Below are positions 12,704 through 24,350 of a DNA stretch of 64,000 nt, one piece after another. Both the position numbers and the translations under genes were made by a program. The notes beneath the pieces were generated by a model. The model ran no database searches, was not told the origin of the DNA, and was given only the letters and a program-made list of their open reading frames with translations. Source of the DNA: Ampullaceana balthica (Eukaryota > Mollusca > Gastropoda > Lymnaeidae); NCBI GenBank assembly GCA_944989445.1, contig CALYLW010000211.1:88501-152500 (forward strand), given 5' to 3'. How positions within the stretch are numbered: the stretch's first letter is position 1; each line of letters starts with the position of its first letter.

Positions 12704-13168
12704 GCGTAGGATGCAATAATCTTCTGTATAGAAGGAGCGTCTGAAACAGATAAGATAAGATAAATAAAGCAGGAACCTGTGTTTTGTATTTAACCTTTAT
12801 GATAGTATATGTACATGAAACAGTATTTAACCTATATGTACAAGAAACAAACACATTTATTTAAATTGCAGATCTCCCGCAAGTTAAACCCATCGCCATT
12901 AATTTGGTTGTTCTACATCTCACTATGTAACCACTGAATTACACAATGATAATTCACTTTTTAAAAATTTTTAAGCATCTAAGACATTTTTCAAAAAAGG
13001 AGTGAAGCACTAACAATACTAACATCCACTATAGAGGAGTTTTGTAGAAGAGGTATAGATAGAATTCAAGGAATAATATAAGGATATTTTTCTTTAAACC
13101 AAATATGTCCTAGAGTTTGCTCTTATAATTATATATGGCATGATAAGTCAGGATCCAAAAACAAAAGT
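11932..13168 (+). repeat. Left arm of a 1237-bp near-identical inverted repeat
   Basis: It pairs with 15641-16877 in reverse complement. The arm holds the LINE 3' part (to about 12775) plus about 393 bp of unique 3' flank (12776-13168). Differences seen are few: a one-base gap near 12128, an extra base near 12657 and two or three substitutions. Both arms are 1237 bp. Confidence 0.9.
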
Positions 13169-13499
13169 AAAGGGTTGACAAGAGGAAACAGTAAAATAAT
13201 TATTTTTTTAAAATTAATCACTGTCTTATCAAAACAGAACATTGTAAGGTCATGCAAAATCATTAACATGTGATGGCATAAAAATTTTAATTAACTGACT
13301 TTTGAGTTTCTTTTTTAATTTTACTTGAAAAAAAAATTATGCCGATGCAACTGGAAACTAGGTAGAAGGGATTTTTATATATTTTTTCCGTGGCATTTTA
13401 TGTTTAGTCTTTAATTATTTTTTAATTAAGATTTTTTATCTTTCTAAACTTTAACTTAAAAAAAAATTTTTTTGAAAAATTAGCTGAATGTAATATATA

Positions 13500-14580
13500 T
13501 ATCACAAGAACGACCAGAAGCTTAGCATACGCCGCAGCTTTGCTCATCATAGATAGTGCAAAGAACGGGAAAGGGGGGAGTACGGACACAAACAGCAGCA
13601 CGAAGTAATGAAATTAAACAACCCGGTAAATACAAAGTTATTTACTATAAATCCCTTATATATGAGACATAACTAAAAGTATTGATTATGTTCAAACGCG
13701 ACAAACATTTACAGACTGAAACTGAGTGAATTCACTCTGGCTTTAAAACCGGAAGAAGGGGGGGGACATCGATGGGTGGCGTGAACGCGTACTCAACTGG
13801 CACGTGGAAGACAAACAATAACAAACTGTGAAATTGAATTACATATTATGTTATTTGAGATAAACTAAAAATGCATTAATTTAAATTTAATTAAGGTACA
13901 TTCGATCTATCTGAAATTTTGATATATGCATTGTTAGGTGACACAAGTCTATGTGCATAATTTCAGCTCGATAGCATCACGGGAAGTGTGTCAATTTTTA
14001 CTTTTGTTTTTCTGCCTGACCGACCGACTGTGAACCCAAGACAGAGAGAGAGAGAGATGGCGGTGAAGTTAATATAAGGGATTTAATAAACAACCCCGAA
14101 AAACAAGGTTTTTGACTATAAATCACTTATATATGAGAAAGAACTTAAAGTATTGATTATGTTCCAACGCGAGAAACATTTACAGCCTGAAACTGAGTGA
14201 ATTCACCCTGGTTAAAACACGAGATGTGGTCACCAATGGCTGGCGCGAAGTCAAGTGACCCGTAAAATGTAAACAATAGCGACTGCTACATATAGTTTTA
14301 TATAGATAAACTAAAAATGCATTAATTTAATTACGGTAAGTTCAATCGATGTGAAATTTTGATACGATGCATTGTTAGGTGACACGAGTCTATGTGCAAA
14401 ATTTCAACTCGATGGCATCACAGGAAGTGTGTAATTTTTTACTTTTGTTTTTCCGCCCGCCTGCCCGACGACGAACGGCAGAGAGAGAGAGACGGCGGTG
14501 AAGTTAATATAAGGGATTTAATTATTTTTTTTTAAAACGTAAAAACGAAGTTTTTGACTATAAATCCCTTACCAGGATCA
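13500..14580. repeat. Helitron-like non-autonomous repeats, two units
   Basis: Two successive units share the modules TTTACTATAAATCCCTTATAT, gcgacaaacatttacagactg, tgcattaatttaa...gttcgat and a GA-rich end followed by taatataagggattta. The starting motif tagcatacgccgcagctttg and the lack of inverted ends resemble Helitron/Helentron non-autonomous elements. The class is inferred; the family is clear because the modules recur at 27363-29480 and 50380-50650. Confidence 0.6.
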
Positions 14581-14689
14581 AATAGATAGTATTTATTAAG
14601 TAAATATTTAGTGCTAAAAAATAATTCTTTATTTATATTTTTGACTATAATGAGATTTGAATGATCTATATAAAATATGATAATACTAG

Positions 14690-15290
14690 CTGACCCGCGG
14701 CGTAGCATACGCCGCTAATGATTAAGTGACGGTGAAGACGTCCTGAAAGATACAGTTGTCAAAATGGGGTGGGTTTGGGAAAACGACTGTGAGTGAATGA
14801 AAACAAGGAACTCTGGAGAGACCCGCGGCGTAGCTTACACCACAGACTTGCTCATCATAGAAAGTGCAAAGAACGGTTGGGGGGGGGGTGAGAGTACAGA
14901 CACAAAAAAGCAGCACTAAGTAAATAAAAAATAGCAAGTAAACGTAAAGACTGAGGTTGTTGTTACCCGCCTCCCATTTATTAACCGACGTTCACTCGCG
15001 TTGTTTTGATTTCTTCGTGCTGTAGTTTGTGTCCGTTCTTTCTCCACTCTCTTTGCACTCTCCATGAGCAAGTCTGCGGCGTATGCTACGCCCCGGGGCG
15101 TCTAGTGTATATTGATTCCCGTTGTCTGTATGGATGTAAGTTAGGTGGCGCTGCGATCGATTTTGTATAAAAATATTATATGACGTCATTGTTTTATGCT
15201 TATATTTTAATTTTTTGAAAAGGGAACGATGTACAAATAGGATTTGAGCTGACCCGCAGCGTAGCATACGCCGCTAATGATTTAGTGATG
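14690..15290. repeat. Helitron-like ends (GACCCGCGGCGTAGCATACGCC)
   Basis: The motif ctagctgacccgcggcgtagc occurs at 14687 and again, diverged, at 14820 and 15249, and inverted at 15075-15095, with the companion ttaggtggcgctgcg at 15141. Short hairpins such as GGCGTAGCATACGCC fit Helitron termini. Several truncated copies seem stacked in both orientations. Confidence 0.5.
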
Positions 15291-15640
15291 GGTTGTCTGT
15301 ATGTATGTATGGAATAATGCACACAAAGTATTTCATAATAATTATAAATCCTCAAATCCTATTGGTACATCGTTACTTTTCACAAATTAAAATATAAGCA
15401 TAAAACAATGACGTCATATAATATTTTTATACAATCCATGCAGACAACGGGAATCAATATACATAATTTACATAAGTAACTTATCCGTGTTTGATGAATA
15501 CGAAATATTAAACTTGCTGAAATGTACACAAAGTATTTCATAATAATTATAAATCCCCAAATCCTTTTTTTACATCGTTCCCTTTTCAAAAATTAAAATA
15601 TAAGCATAAAACAATCTTATCTGTTTCAGACGCTCCTTCT

Positions 15641-16877
15641 ACTTTTGTTTTTGGATCCTGACTTATCATGCCATATATAATTATAAGAGCAAACTCTAGG
15701 ACATATTTGGTTTAAAGAAAAATATCCTTATATTATTCCTTGAATTCTATCTATACCTCTTCTACAAAACTCCTCTATAGTGGATGTTAGTATTGTTAGT
15801 GCTTCACTCCTTTTTTGAAAAATGTCTTAGATGCTTAAAAATTTTAAAAAAGTGAATTATCATTGTGTAATTCAGTGGTTACATAGTGAGATGTAGAACA
15901 ACCAAATTAATGGCGATGGGTTTAACTTGCGGGAGATCTGCAATTTAAATAAATGTGTTTGTTTCTTGTACATATAGGTTAAATACTGTTTCATGTACAT
16001 ATACTATCATAAAGGTTAAATACAAAACACAGGTTCCTGCTTTATTTATCTTATCTTATCTGTTTCAGACGCTCCTTCTATACAGAAGATTATTGCATCC
16101 TACGCTTATCTATGGTTTGTGTTTAGTCCTGCATTCTTATTAGAGTTTTCAATGTTGATAAAGTGTTGGCTTTCCTGGTTTCTTCAGGCAACCCATTCCA
16201 CGCCCGAATTCCGGACGGGAAGAACGAAAATTTGTATGAGTTTGTTCTCGCATACGGAATAAGAAATGTGTTTTTATCCTTATGTCTATCTGAGGGTTGT
16301 ATTAAGTTATCTTTGTGTTGTATTTCTAAATTAGAGTTAATTGCTTTATGTATGATTACTACTTTGCTCTTGGTCCTTCTATCCTCTAGTGTTTCAAGGT
16401 TTAATGATTTAACTAATGGTGTTATTCTAGTCAGTTTTGAGTATTCTCCAGTAATGAATCTGGCAGCTCTTTTTTGGATTTGTTCTAGTTTATCAATGTT
16501 TCCTTTGGTGGATGGGTCCCATACAGAAGATGCATATTCTAGTACAGGTCTCACCAAAGTGAGATAGCATTTTAGTTTTATATCTTTATTACATTTGTAA
16601 AGGTTTCTTTTTATAAAGCCTAAGGTTTTGTTTGATTTTTTAATAACTTCATTGACATGGGGATTCCATGATAATTTCTCAATTATTATGACTCCTAAGT
16701 ATTTTGCATCTTTAGTTTGGGTTAATTCCTTTCCATGAATGAAATATTTTGAATTTATTTGTTTCTTTTTCTTTGTTACTCTTAACAGTTGACACTTTTC
16801 TGGGTGGAAACTCATACTCCAGTTAGTTTCCCATTTTATCAATTCATCTAGGTCTTTTTGTAAAATTTTGCTATCTT
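15641..16877 (-). repeat. Right arm of the 1237-bp inverted repeat
   Basis: It is the reverse complement of 11932-13168. Its inner edge abuts a second short LINE tail (15611-15640, agaaggagcgtctgaaacagataagat on the minus strand). Seen on the minus strand it is therefore a 5'-truncated LINE, its GATAA tail, about 393 bp of the other locus's flank, then another LINE tail. That arrangement fits a 3' transduction or template switch better than simple inversion. Confidence 0.85.
16123..16842 (-). pseudogene. LINE RT C-terminal part, open frame
   Basis: About 240 codons run from just after the RT palm (WETNWSMSFHPEKCQLLRV) to WNGLPEETRKANTLSTLKT. Unlike the + strand twin, this copy keeps the base that is missing near 12128, so its frame is continuous here. 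It is 5'-truncated at 16877 and lacks the endonuclease and the catalytic FADD, so it is non-functional. Confidence 0.8.
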
Positions 16878-16884
16878 TGGTCCA

Positions 16885-17390
16885 AGTTATTTTCTGCTTT
16901 ATATTGTAGTCTTATCTATTGGTCAAACACGGAGTACATGCAGGGAATGGAGGAGCAGTTCTCCCGTGTGCTTAAGCATGAATGATATGATATTGTTATT
17001 TCTATGTCTATTACTGTTACCCTATTTTTCTGCCTGTAGCCTATACTCTTAACTGTTGCTGTTTGTTTTTTAAAATTCATTCTCTCTGAGCTAATCAGTT
17101 AAGGATCATCCTTTTGGTTATATTTTCCAAAATGCTTGTGCAGAAATTTTCCCCTTAATTTAGGAGAAAAGAATCCTTTTTCTTTAAACTTTTAAATATA
17201 TAACTTTCTTGCAATTTTTAACTATTACCTGAACTTGGATTTATTTTGCTAACAAATCTTCACAACAGTTGCAAAACCTTCTTTACTGAAACAAGCTTTA
17301 TCACTTGGTGTAATGAAAGTTTTGTTATGTTTCAAATCTCAAAAACTAAAGAAATAGTTGTTGAATAACAGAGGGCTACCCCAATAGGAG
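16885..17390. other. GNPTG-like intron segment, nothing recognised
   Basis: This AT-rich stretch lies between two LINE fragments. No open frame of note, no splice-bordered exon and no clear repeat were seen. Confidence 0.4.
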
Positions 17391-17391
17391 G

Positions 17392-19020
17392 TCTAATGAC
17401 TAACAAAATTACAGTGTTGTTGAGCCTTCTCGTCCATGAGGGGCATCCACCGATCATCGTTGGCGTCTGCGATTCCTCTAAGGTCATAGGCCACCTACGA
17501 GAGACCTCCAGGCATCTCTATCCTGGGCCAGCTTCTCCAGGATCTTCCATTCATGGCCAATTCTCTTGATGTCTGCCTCCAATTCTCGGCGCTAAGTGTT
17601 TCTTGGACGGCCTCTTTTCCTCTTACCCTGTGGGTTCCATTTCAGGGCTTGCCTTGTTGTATTAGAAGCAGGTTTTCTTAGTGTATGACCAATCCACCTC
17701 CACTGCTTCTGGAGAATTTCTTCCTCAATGGGCTTCTGTTTTGTCCGCTGCCACAGTTCCCGGTTGCTGATTTTGTCCGGCCAGTGAATTCCGAGAATCC
17801 TTCTTAGACAATTGTTGATGAAGGACTGGATTCTGGTCAGGTTTACGGCCGTTGTTCTCCATGTCTCGGCTCCATATAGCAGCACAAGTTTCACCATAGC
17901 GTTAAAAATCCTTACTTTTAACTTGCTGCCTAAGTTGTTGGAGACCCAAACATTCTTGAGTTGCTGGAAGGCTGCTCTTGCTTTTCCGATCCTTATTTTG
18001 ACGTCAGCATCTGTACCACCTTGTTTATCTACCACGCTGCCAAGGTAAAGAAAACTTTCCACCTTCCCAAGGGCTTCTCCTTCAAGCATAATGGGTGATG
18101 TACTGGTGGCAGTGGCATTAACCTTGAGGATTTTACTCTTCCCTTTGTGTATGTTGAGACCATGCTAGCAGAAGTGGCTGCGACAATGTTTGTTTTCTCC
18201 TGCATCTGTTTTGGGTATGTGCAAGAAGGGCAAGATCATCAACAAAGTCAAGATCATCAAGTTGATCCCACAAGGTCCATTGGATGCCATTCCTTTTCTG
18301 CTGTGTAGATGTTTTCATCACCCAGTCAATGGCTAACAGGAACAGGAATGGTGACAGCAAGCAACCTTGTCTCACACCAGAGTTCACCTGGAAAGCATCT
18401 GTCACCTGCTGACCATGGACAACTCGGCAGTTTATCCCTTCATACATGTGTCTGATTATATCCGTAATCTTCTGTGGCACCCCGTAATGCCTTAGCAATC
18501 TCCACAGGGTTTGCCTGTCAACACTGTCAAATGCTTTTTCATAGTCAACAAAGTTGACATAGAGCGGCGAGTTCCACTCTAGTGACCACTCTAGAATGAT
18601 GCGCAGTGTCGCTATCTGATCAGTGCAGGATCTGTTGGTGCGAAAGCCAGCTTGTTGGTCCCGCAGCAGAGGGTCTACAGCGTTTTTCTTCCTGTTAAGT
18701 GGTACACGGCTGAAAACCTTTCCTGGGATCGACAGCAGAGTGATCCCTCTGTAGTTCGAGCAGGAGCTTAAATCCCCCTCTTTTAGGATCTTGAAAAGGC
18801 ATTTCTCTTTCTAATCGGAAGGAACTTGCTCCTCTTCCCATATCTTCATAAACAGAGGGTGTAGCATTTCCACACTGGTTTCCAAGTCTGCCTTCAGTGC
18901 CTCTGCTGGGATGCCATCAGGTCCTGCAGCCTTTCCATTTCTGAGCTGTTTAATTGCCCTGCTAATCTCTTCTTTGGTGGGAATATTGCAGTCAATTAGC
19001 AGGTCATTATCGGCTGTAAT
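17392..19020 (-). mobile_element. Second LINE family (RTE/BovB-like), 5'-truncated
   Basis: The minus strand carries an RT from about 19020 to the C terminus near 17392. Blocks in order: RNGKAAGPDGIPAEALKADL, NYRGITLLSIPGKVFSRV, QAGFRTNRSCTDQI, VDYEKAFDSVDRQTLWRLL, SGVRQGCLLSPFLFLLAIDW and LDFVDDLALLA. The FxDD box reads FVDD. The C-terminal region holds [24 protein letters not shown] and [10 protein letters not shown], and ends ADANDDRWMPLMDEKAQQH. It has no EN domain here and a different tail from the first family. Confidence 0.88.
17592..18498 (-). pseudogene. RT of the RTE/BovB-like LINE, broken
   Basis: Two open stretches (18133-18498 with the RT palm, 17592-18089 with the C-terminal thumb and GRPRNT end) belong to one protein and are separated by a frame break near 18090-18170. 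Upstream coding to 19020 has a further in-frame stop near 18810. FVDD replaces the usual FADD, but the two aspartates remain. Confidence 0.8.
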
Positions 19021-19039
19021 ACAAAACTACAGTATTGAG

Positions 19040-19944
19040 TAAATAATTTTGACTTCACAATAAAGCTGTTCTGAAGTTAAAAAAATTGTAGCCTGCTTGG
19101 TTGATATATCATTATCATTATTTGACATGAAAATATTTAAACTATATTATAGTTGTTGCCATATATCTTCCAAATTTAACATCTTTAATTATTTCCAGTT
19201 GCATTGACATAATTTTTTGCATGACCTTGATAAGACAGTGATGTATTTAAAAAAAAATTATTATTCCACTCTTTCCTCTTATCAATCCTCTCCTATCCTC
19301 GAAGAAAAGCTGTTTACACAAATTACACAAACTTAATTTGTTTTTTTAATCACTGATATCTTAGTCCAAGTTAAGCCTACTGAGAGCCAATTCTTTCCCT
19401 TTAAAATTAAGATACAAGCTACAAGCAATCATTTGTTACTCTTTCTGTAAGAGTTACCAGCATGCTTGCTGTGAAGTTATCATATCTAAATTAAGAGACA
19501 ACAATTGAAAAAAATGTTTATTGAAAAAATGTACTAATTTATATATGCGCTGAGCATCTATTAAGACTTTTTTTAAGGCAAAGAAAATATTTCTTTAACT
19601 TTTAGGAGTTGTGAGTGATTTTATTACAAAATAAAACTTCATAAGCAATTAGAACTCATTTTGATTGTTCACATTTGCCTCTAAATTAAAATCTATTAGT
19701 AATGTTATTTTGTCCATGATTACAAAGTACATGTAAAGAATGTTACAAACCATCACCATGTAGTCTCTTTTGATGTGTATATATAGGACATACTCCCCTT
19801 GAACTTCTTAGCTTCCTTTAATGCTACCATTAACACTAAATGTGTTTCAGTTGATATGTAATTAATGTAATTTTATTGTCATTGATGCCACTCCTAATAA
19901 CTTAAAGTTTTTTTTAATTTGTTATGTTTTGTAATCATAACCAG
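19040..19944. other. GNPTG-like intron segment, nothing recognised
   Basis: AT-rich sequence up to the acceptor of the MRH exon. No recognisable element or open frame was seen. Confidence 0.4.
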
Positions 19945-20142
19945 GTTACATTTGTCTGTGGAAATGAAAACAAAATTATAAATGCTAGTGAGCCTGAAAC
20001 ATGCAAATATCACATAGTCTTTTTGACTCCCCTTGTCTGCCACACCAATTCTATGAAAGTTTACCCAACTCTGAGCAAAGGTCTTCAAGGAGAATGGGAG
20101 AGCCTAGAACTACAAAAGTCCAGAGGGGAACTAACTTTAAAG
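19945..20142 (+). CDS. GNPTG: GNPTG-like exon 5, core of the MRH domain
   Basis: The acceptor is cataaccag and the donor is gtagag; both borders are phase 0. It reads VTFVCGNENKIINASEPETC, then KYHIVFLTPLVCH, then VYPTLSKGLQGEWESLE. Vertebrate GNPTG has VELACGKSNRL...EPSTCVYALTFETPLVCH...VYPTL at this place. Glu and Tyr of EPETCKY correspond to the MRH mannose-contact residues, and the last three MRH cysteines are here. Reading through the donor would give a stop about nine codons on, so splicing is needed. Confidence 0.94.
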
Positions 20143-20459
20143 GTAGAGGATAAGTCTATAAAAATATTTTAAAATTCTTTTATGATCTTTAATAACAGCT
20201 GTAACTCAGTGGCAAAGCATCGACAGGTGTGAAATTAAAATATTGTTTTGCAATATGGATAATATTTTCTACTTTAAGTTTCATATGGGGGTTTATCTGG
20301 AGGAAATTCAGGGGTTCTCTGAAACTGAACTTGTAGCACAGATTCGAGCTTCTCCTATACATGGAATGATGAGTTAAATAAATTGCTAAAAAAATTCTGA
20401 TGCATAAAACTCGAGGACATTGCATTTTGTTCTGCAAATCAGCTTGAAAAAGACAAAAA

Positions 20460-21330
20460 TCATGGCTTAAGACACGTGTTCTCCTCCTACCATCAATATC
20501 GACAATGAAAACTTGGAGGCTGTGGACAGCTTCACCTACTTGGGGTTCAAGGTTTCCAACTCACTATCTATTGAGGATGAAATAAACAGTAGAATTGGCA
20601 GAGCAGCTGCCACAATGGCTAAACTAAATAAACGGGTTTGACAAAACACCAAGCTAACAGAGAAAACCAAACTGTGTGTCTATCGAGCCTGTGTCATCAG
20701 TACGCTGCTATACGGAAGCGAGACATCCCCATGAGCGCAAGCTTAATAGCTTCCACTTGAGGTGCCTGCGTCGCATCTTTGGCATTAAATGGCAGAACAA
20801 AGTGCCAAATAGTGAGGTCCTGATGCGTGCCAATATCCAAATTATGTTCTCAATCCTTAGTGAAAGACACGTAAGATTGCTAGGACATGTAAAAAGAATG
20901 ACCCCGGGTCGTATCCCTATATGGAGAACTGGAATCGGGAAAGAGGAAGACAGGTCGCCCACATCTCTGATTTAAACATGTCTGCCAGAGAGACATGAAA
21001 GCAGCCAGAATAAACACAAGTGACTGGGAATGCAAAGCAGAAGACAGAACTACTTGGCGCACAGTTGTCAAAGAGGGCATCATAGTAGCCGAGGAACGAA
21101 GGATCGAGGAGGCTACAGACAGAAGACCTAGGAGAAAGGAGAAAGGAACATTGGGATGCACAGAACTCATGTGCAAAAGCTGTGGAAAAGACCAGAACTC
21201 AAGGATAGGACTGCTCAGCCACATGAGGAAATGCAACCCAACCCAACGGTGATGCACCATCGTCTCTTGAGATGGAAGGATGCCGATGATTATGAATACT
21301 AGAGAATGGACGATAATTATGTTATAGGGA
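20460..21330 (+). pseudogene. Third LINE family, C-terminal RT fragment with zinc-finger end
   Basis: The + strand reads NIDNENLEAVDSFTYLG, then SRIGRAAATMAKL, then YRACVISTLLYGSE, then RKLNSFHLRCLRRIFGIKWQ, then ERHVRLLGHVKRM, and ends CKSCGKDQNSRIGLLSHMRK, a Cys2-His-Cys type finger. The frame breaks near 20640, 20730 and 20975. The same family recurs at 51520-51910. It lies inside the GNPTG intron. Confidence 0.8.
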
Positions 21331-21474
21331 CTGTAAGGATCCATAGACTATATATGTTTCACAATGCCACTAATATTTCTCACAATAAGCCAATAATTTG
21401 AAGTGATTCTATAAATTTATGTTGAAAATTATGAGGTCAGCGTGATGAATTCTTTTATTTACTTTATTTGGTTA

Positions 21475-21757
21475 CTTATCTTATCTTATCTATACAGACG
21501 CTCCTTCTATGCAGAAGATAGTTGCGTCCACAGACCATGACAGATGATCTGTTGGCAAGTGATGCAGCGTTCACAGGCCACGGCTTTGTGGGTTCCACGC
21601 ATTACCCAGCCGCCTAACTACTGTTAGGTACCCATTCGGAGCGGGGTGACTCAGGGACGCCCTAGGCCCCGGGAACAATCCCTTGCCTTCACACGGATTC
21701 GAACCCGTGACCATCGGTACGGCAGTCCAGTGCGCTGCCATTCGACCACCGCGTCTT
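21475..21757 (-). mobile_element. tRNA-derived SINE with LINE-type 3' tail
   Basis: On the minus strand the head carries a pol III A box (TGGCAGCGCACTGG) and a B box (GGTCACGGGTTCGAATCC), 30-odd bp apart as in tRNA. The body runs to a 3' tail with the core atagaaggagcgtctgta and then GATAA repeats. That tail is the same as the tail of the LINE at 9396-12775, so this SINE is probably mobilised by that LINE. Confidence 0.88.
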
Positions 21758-21799
21758 GATGTTACGGCAAAATAACTTTTTGACAAATCACAAGCCTTC

Positions 21800-23989
21800 A
21801 GCTGGAACATTGCTATGGAAAAGACTACATCATTGTCACAATTATGCCTGTTTTACAAAACTGAGTATTGGATATCAATTCCATTTAACAATCACTTGCT
21901 AAATATCGCTGGTGTGCATGCAACTGGTTTACTGCACATTCTATGACTATCCTAGCAAACGAAAAGGTGTGCCTATTCTCCTCAAGCTGCACCCATAAGA
22001 AAATGTTTCAATTGATGTATAGTGGGCTTTTGAAATGAAAAGGAGTACATGTAATAGTTGAGCACTATGAGGAAATATTAGAAGCCTTAGAAGTGTTGAG
22101 AGATGGGCCAAAACTATTTAAAAAAAACAACTGGAAACCAAGATGACACTGTTACTTTGCATCTTGATTTATCTTTTTTTCTTTTCCTTGCATGTTTTGA
22201 ATCCAATCTTAATGGAAGTTAGTGATACACCTATCTACCTGCAACTACGAGGACTTATGCTGAAATATATGGAATAAGACAAGACAAGACATGTGTGCAA
22301 CAGTTAAAAACGAATTTTTCCTGGATTGACAGTTCTGTTTAGTGTTGAAAGCAACTGAAAAGTTCTGAGGATATCTTAAGTTTAGAACATATACACAGAT
22401 AAAATATTTGGAAGGCTTTAAATGATATCTTGTGAGTTGAGTTTTAGGGCCAGTCAAACCTTAGTACAAGTGATATGCAGAGAACAAATGGAAAATATTG
22501 AAAGACTTTGTGTCGAAAATAGAAAGTATACAAAATTGGTTGATGAATATGCATCACCAATGATTTGCATCCAGCAAAGCAAAACATTGTTGGATGCTGA
22601 AAAGGAAGACTTTAACATATCATTTCCTGAGTAGACAGATTTCAATGAGCTCCATTGGTTCCACATTTCCTTATTTAAGAAAATCAACACAGATGAGCAG
22701 ATTGCTAACTAGCCAGCTTTGCTTATGTGAATTAACTGGTGAAAGTTTTAAATTTGGTTTTAAAATTAATTTAAGAACCATTATATTTATATCTATTGCT
22801 GAGAAATTGTATCAACCTCAGAATTTTTCAAAGCTAAATGGAAATGACTGAGTAATAAAAAATATATCAGGCCAACACTGAGTCAAGAAAGACGGAGTAA
22901 CCTAACAATGCTTTAAATTGAGAGAAATTTCTATGTATATTTTTATTGAGAAAGCATCACATTTTTAAATGTATTCTAATGTCTGTTTCACTTAGCTGAA
23001 TCCTATTTAACAAGCTTTTTATGTTTGTTTTCAAACAACCCTGGAAATTTCAGTGTATATTGGTTGATAGTAATAATAATAATGAATTGAAAATGTATAT
23101 AGTAAGAAACTGGGCTCACAGCGCTTTACATAAAAATAATAACATTATAAACATACATATAAGTATCAATGCATTCAATAAACATTCATATTGTAACAAA
23201 CCATATAAATGACTAATTTTGAAAGTAAATTCATGCAACATTTTTTGGAATTATAAGACACTTGCAAACTGGGGGGGGGGCGGGGGGGGAATATTTTTTT
23301 TTACATCTAACAATCCCTTTTAAATATACATTCTTTTCAGAAATATGTTGCATTTCTTCTAATTTTTTTTCATAACTTAAAGTTTTACCTAAAAGAGTGT
23401 ACTTTTTAATTTTTACTGTTACAAAATGATAGGGGCCTTCTAACATGTTTGTTTTTTCCCCAAAAAGTCAAATTTTGAGTTATTACATCAAGAGCAGTTT
23501 CATTAAAAATGGACTCAAATGATGAATGTTATAGCAATTTTGATTTAATTAATGATAATTCATTGGTTAAAATGCTTATTAGTAACAAATATTTCTTTAA
23601 AGGAATTGAATTTAAATCCAGCCATATTTTACACAATGTTGTTGACTTTGCTGGATTGTAACCTTGTTTCATCATTGAAAATTCATATTATTTAACAATT
23701 CTAACTGATTGCATTAATATGGGAATTACAATTTAGGTCTTTGCTATAGGAAGTTAACTTATAAAAATTTATAAAGAAAGCACTTCTAATTTCACTTTCT
23801 TGTCATTCACAAACATTTTTTCAGTACTTCATAAACTGCTGTGAAATATGAAGTTAGTACCAGTTTGATTTTTTCATTGTTAATGTGGTATTAGCATAGT
23901 GATAATAGTGATTCCATGATACAGTCATTGAAAGGTAGTTGAATTCTAAAGTATGCTGTCAAGTGAATATGCTTTTCCTTTTTTGACAG
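21800..23989. other. GNPTG-like intron segment, unclassified
   Basis: A stretch at 21850-22130 has a degenerate coding look (LNIAGVHATGLLHILYDY) and 22422-22634 is an open frame of 70 codons, but neither matches a family I recognise and both have nearby stops. A poly-G run lies at 23270-23290. No splice-bordered exon was seen before 23990. Confidence 0.35.
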
Positions 23990-24139
23990 GGCTACCAAAA
24001 GAGATTAAGTTTAATATTTGAGAAATCTGGAATATACATGAATAATGAGAGACACTCTGCTTTATTAATAAAAGCAGAACAAACAGAGAAAGCTAGAATA
24101 AAGGATGGGGACTTTGACAGCTTGGAAACATGTAAAATA
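23990..24139 (+). CDS. GNPTG: GNPTG-like exon 6 (numbering inferred)
   Basis: The acceptor is tttttgacag and the donor is gtaagtg; phase 0 on both sides. It reads GYQKRLSLIFEKSGIYM and ends DGDFDSLETCKI. Vertebrates have GHEKLLRTLFEDAGYLK and later GFETLENCRKAH. The cysteine of LETCKI aligns with the human residue reported to make the gamma-gamma disulfide. The linker between the two blocks (NNERHSALLIKAEQTEKARI) is poorly conserved. Confidence 0.92.
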
Positions 24140-24292
24140 GTAAGTGTCACAAATCTATAATCCAATCTGATCAAATGGCAAAAACTTTTTTTGACATGGA
24201 TGTTACTTTTATGTAGATTTTCAAATTTAAACCTTTGTGTTCTGCAAAGTGCATTTTAGAATTTTGAAATTTATTATCAATCTTTTTCTCAG

Positions 24293-24350
24293 GAATTCAA
24301 GAAAATTCAAGAAAAATATAGAAATCTTGTATCTCAACTTGCTTTTGAAG
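24293..24350 (+). CDS. GNPTG: GNPTG-like exon 7 (numbering inferred)
   Basis: The acceptor is tttctcag and the donor is gtaaag. It encodes EFKKIQEKYRNLVSQLAFE plus one base, a charged helix that matches KELSKEIKRLKGLL of the vertebrate protein. The intron before it is only 153 bp. Confidence 0.88.

Larger units (their letters stand above)
9396..12775 (+). mobile_element. Jockey/CR1-type LINE, near full length, interrupted by its own family
   Basis: The order is an endonuclease domain (about 9432-10378), then the RT region (10787-12700), then a 3' tail with the core tagaaggagcgtctg and a GATAA repeat. RT blocks seen: QHGFRKNRSCETQ, LLDFSKAFDKVHH, SGVPQGTVLGPLLF and the catalytic FADD box (near 11889). 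The coding line is broken by frameshifts near 11230 and 12128 and by a stop near 11358. A 5'-truncated relative is inserted at 10379-10786. It lies in the long GNPTG intron. Confidence 0.9.

Noticed and set aside
12666..12854. A 62-codon frame with an identical twin at 15955-16143
   Set aside because: Identity comes from the inverted repeat arms; the frame runs antisense to the LINE tail and flank and has no protein features.
16163..16567. 134-codon + strand frame (and relatives at 12241-12690 and 10371-10670)
   Set aside because: Antisense shadow of the LINE RT C-terminal coding region.
20189..20437. 82-codon minus-strand frame after the MRH exon
   Set aside because: In the GNPTG intron, no recognisable domain, no splice or promoter support.
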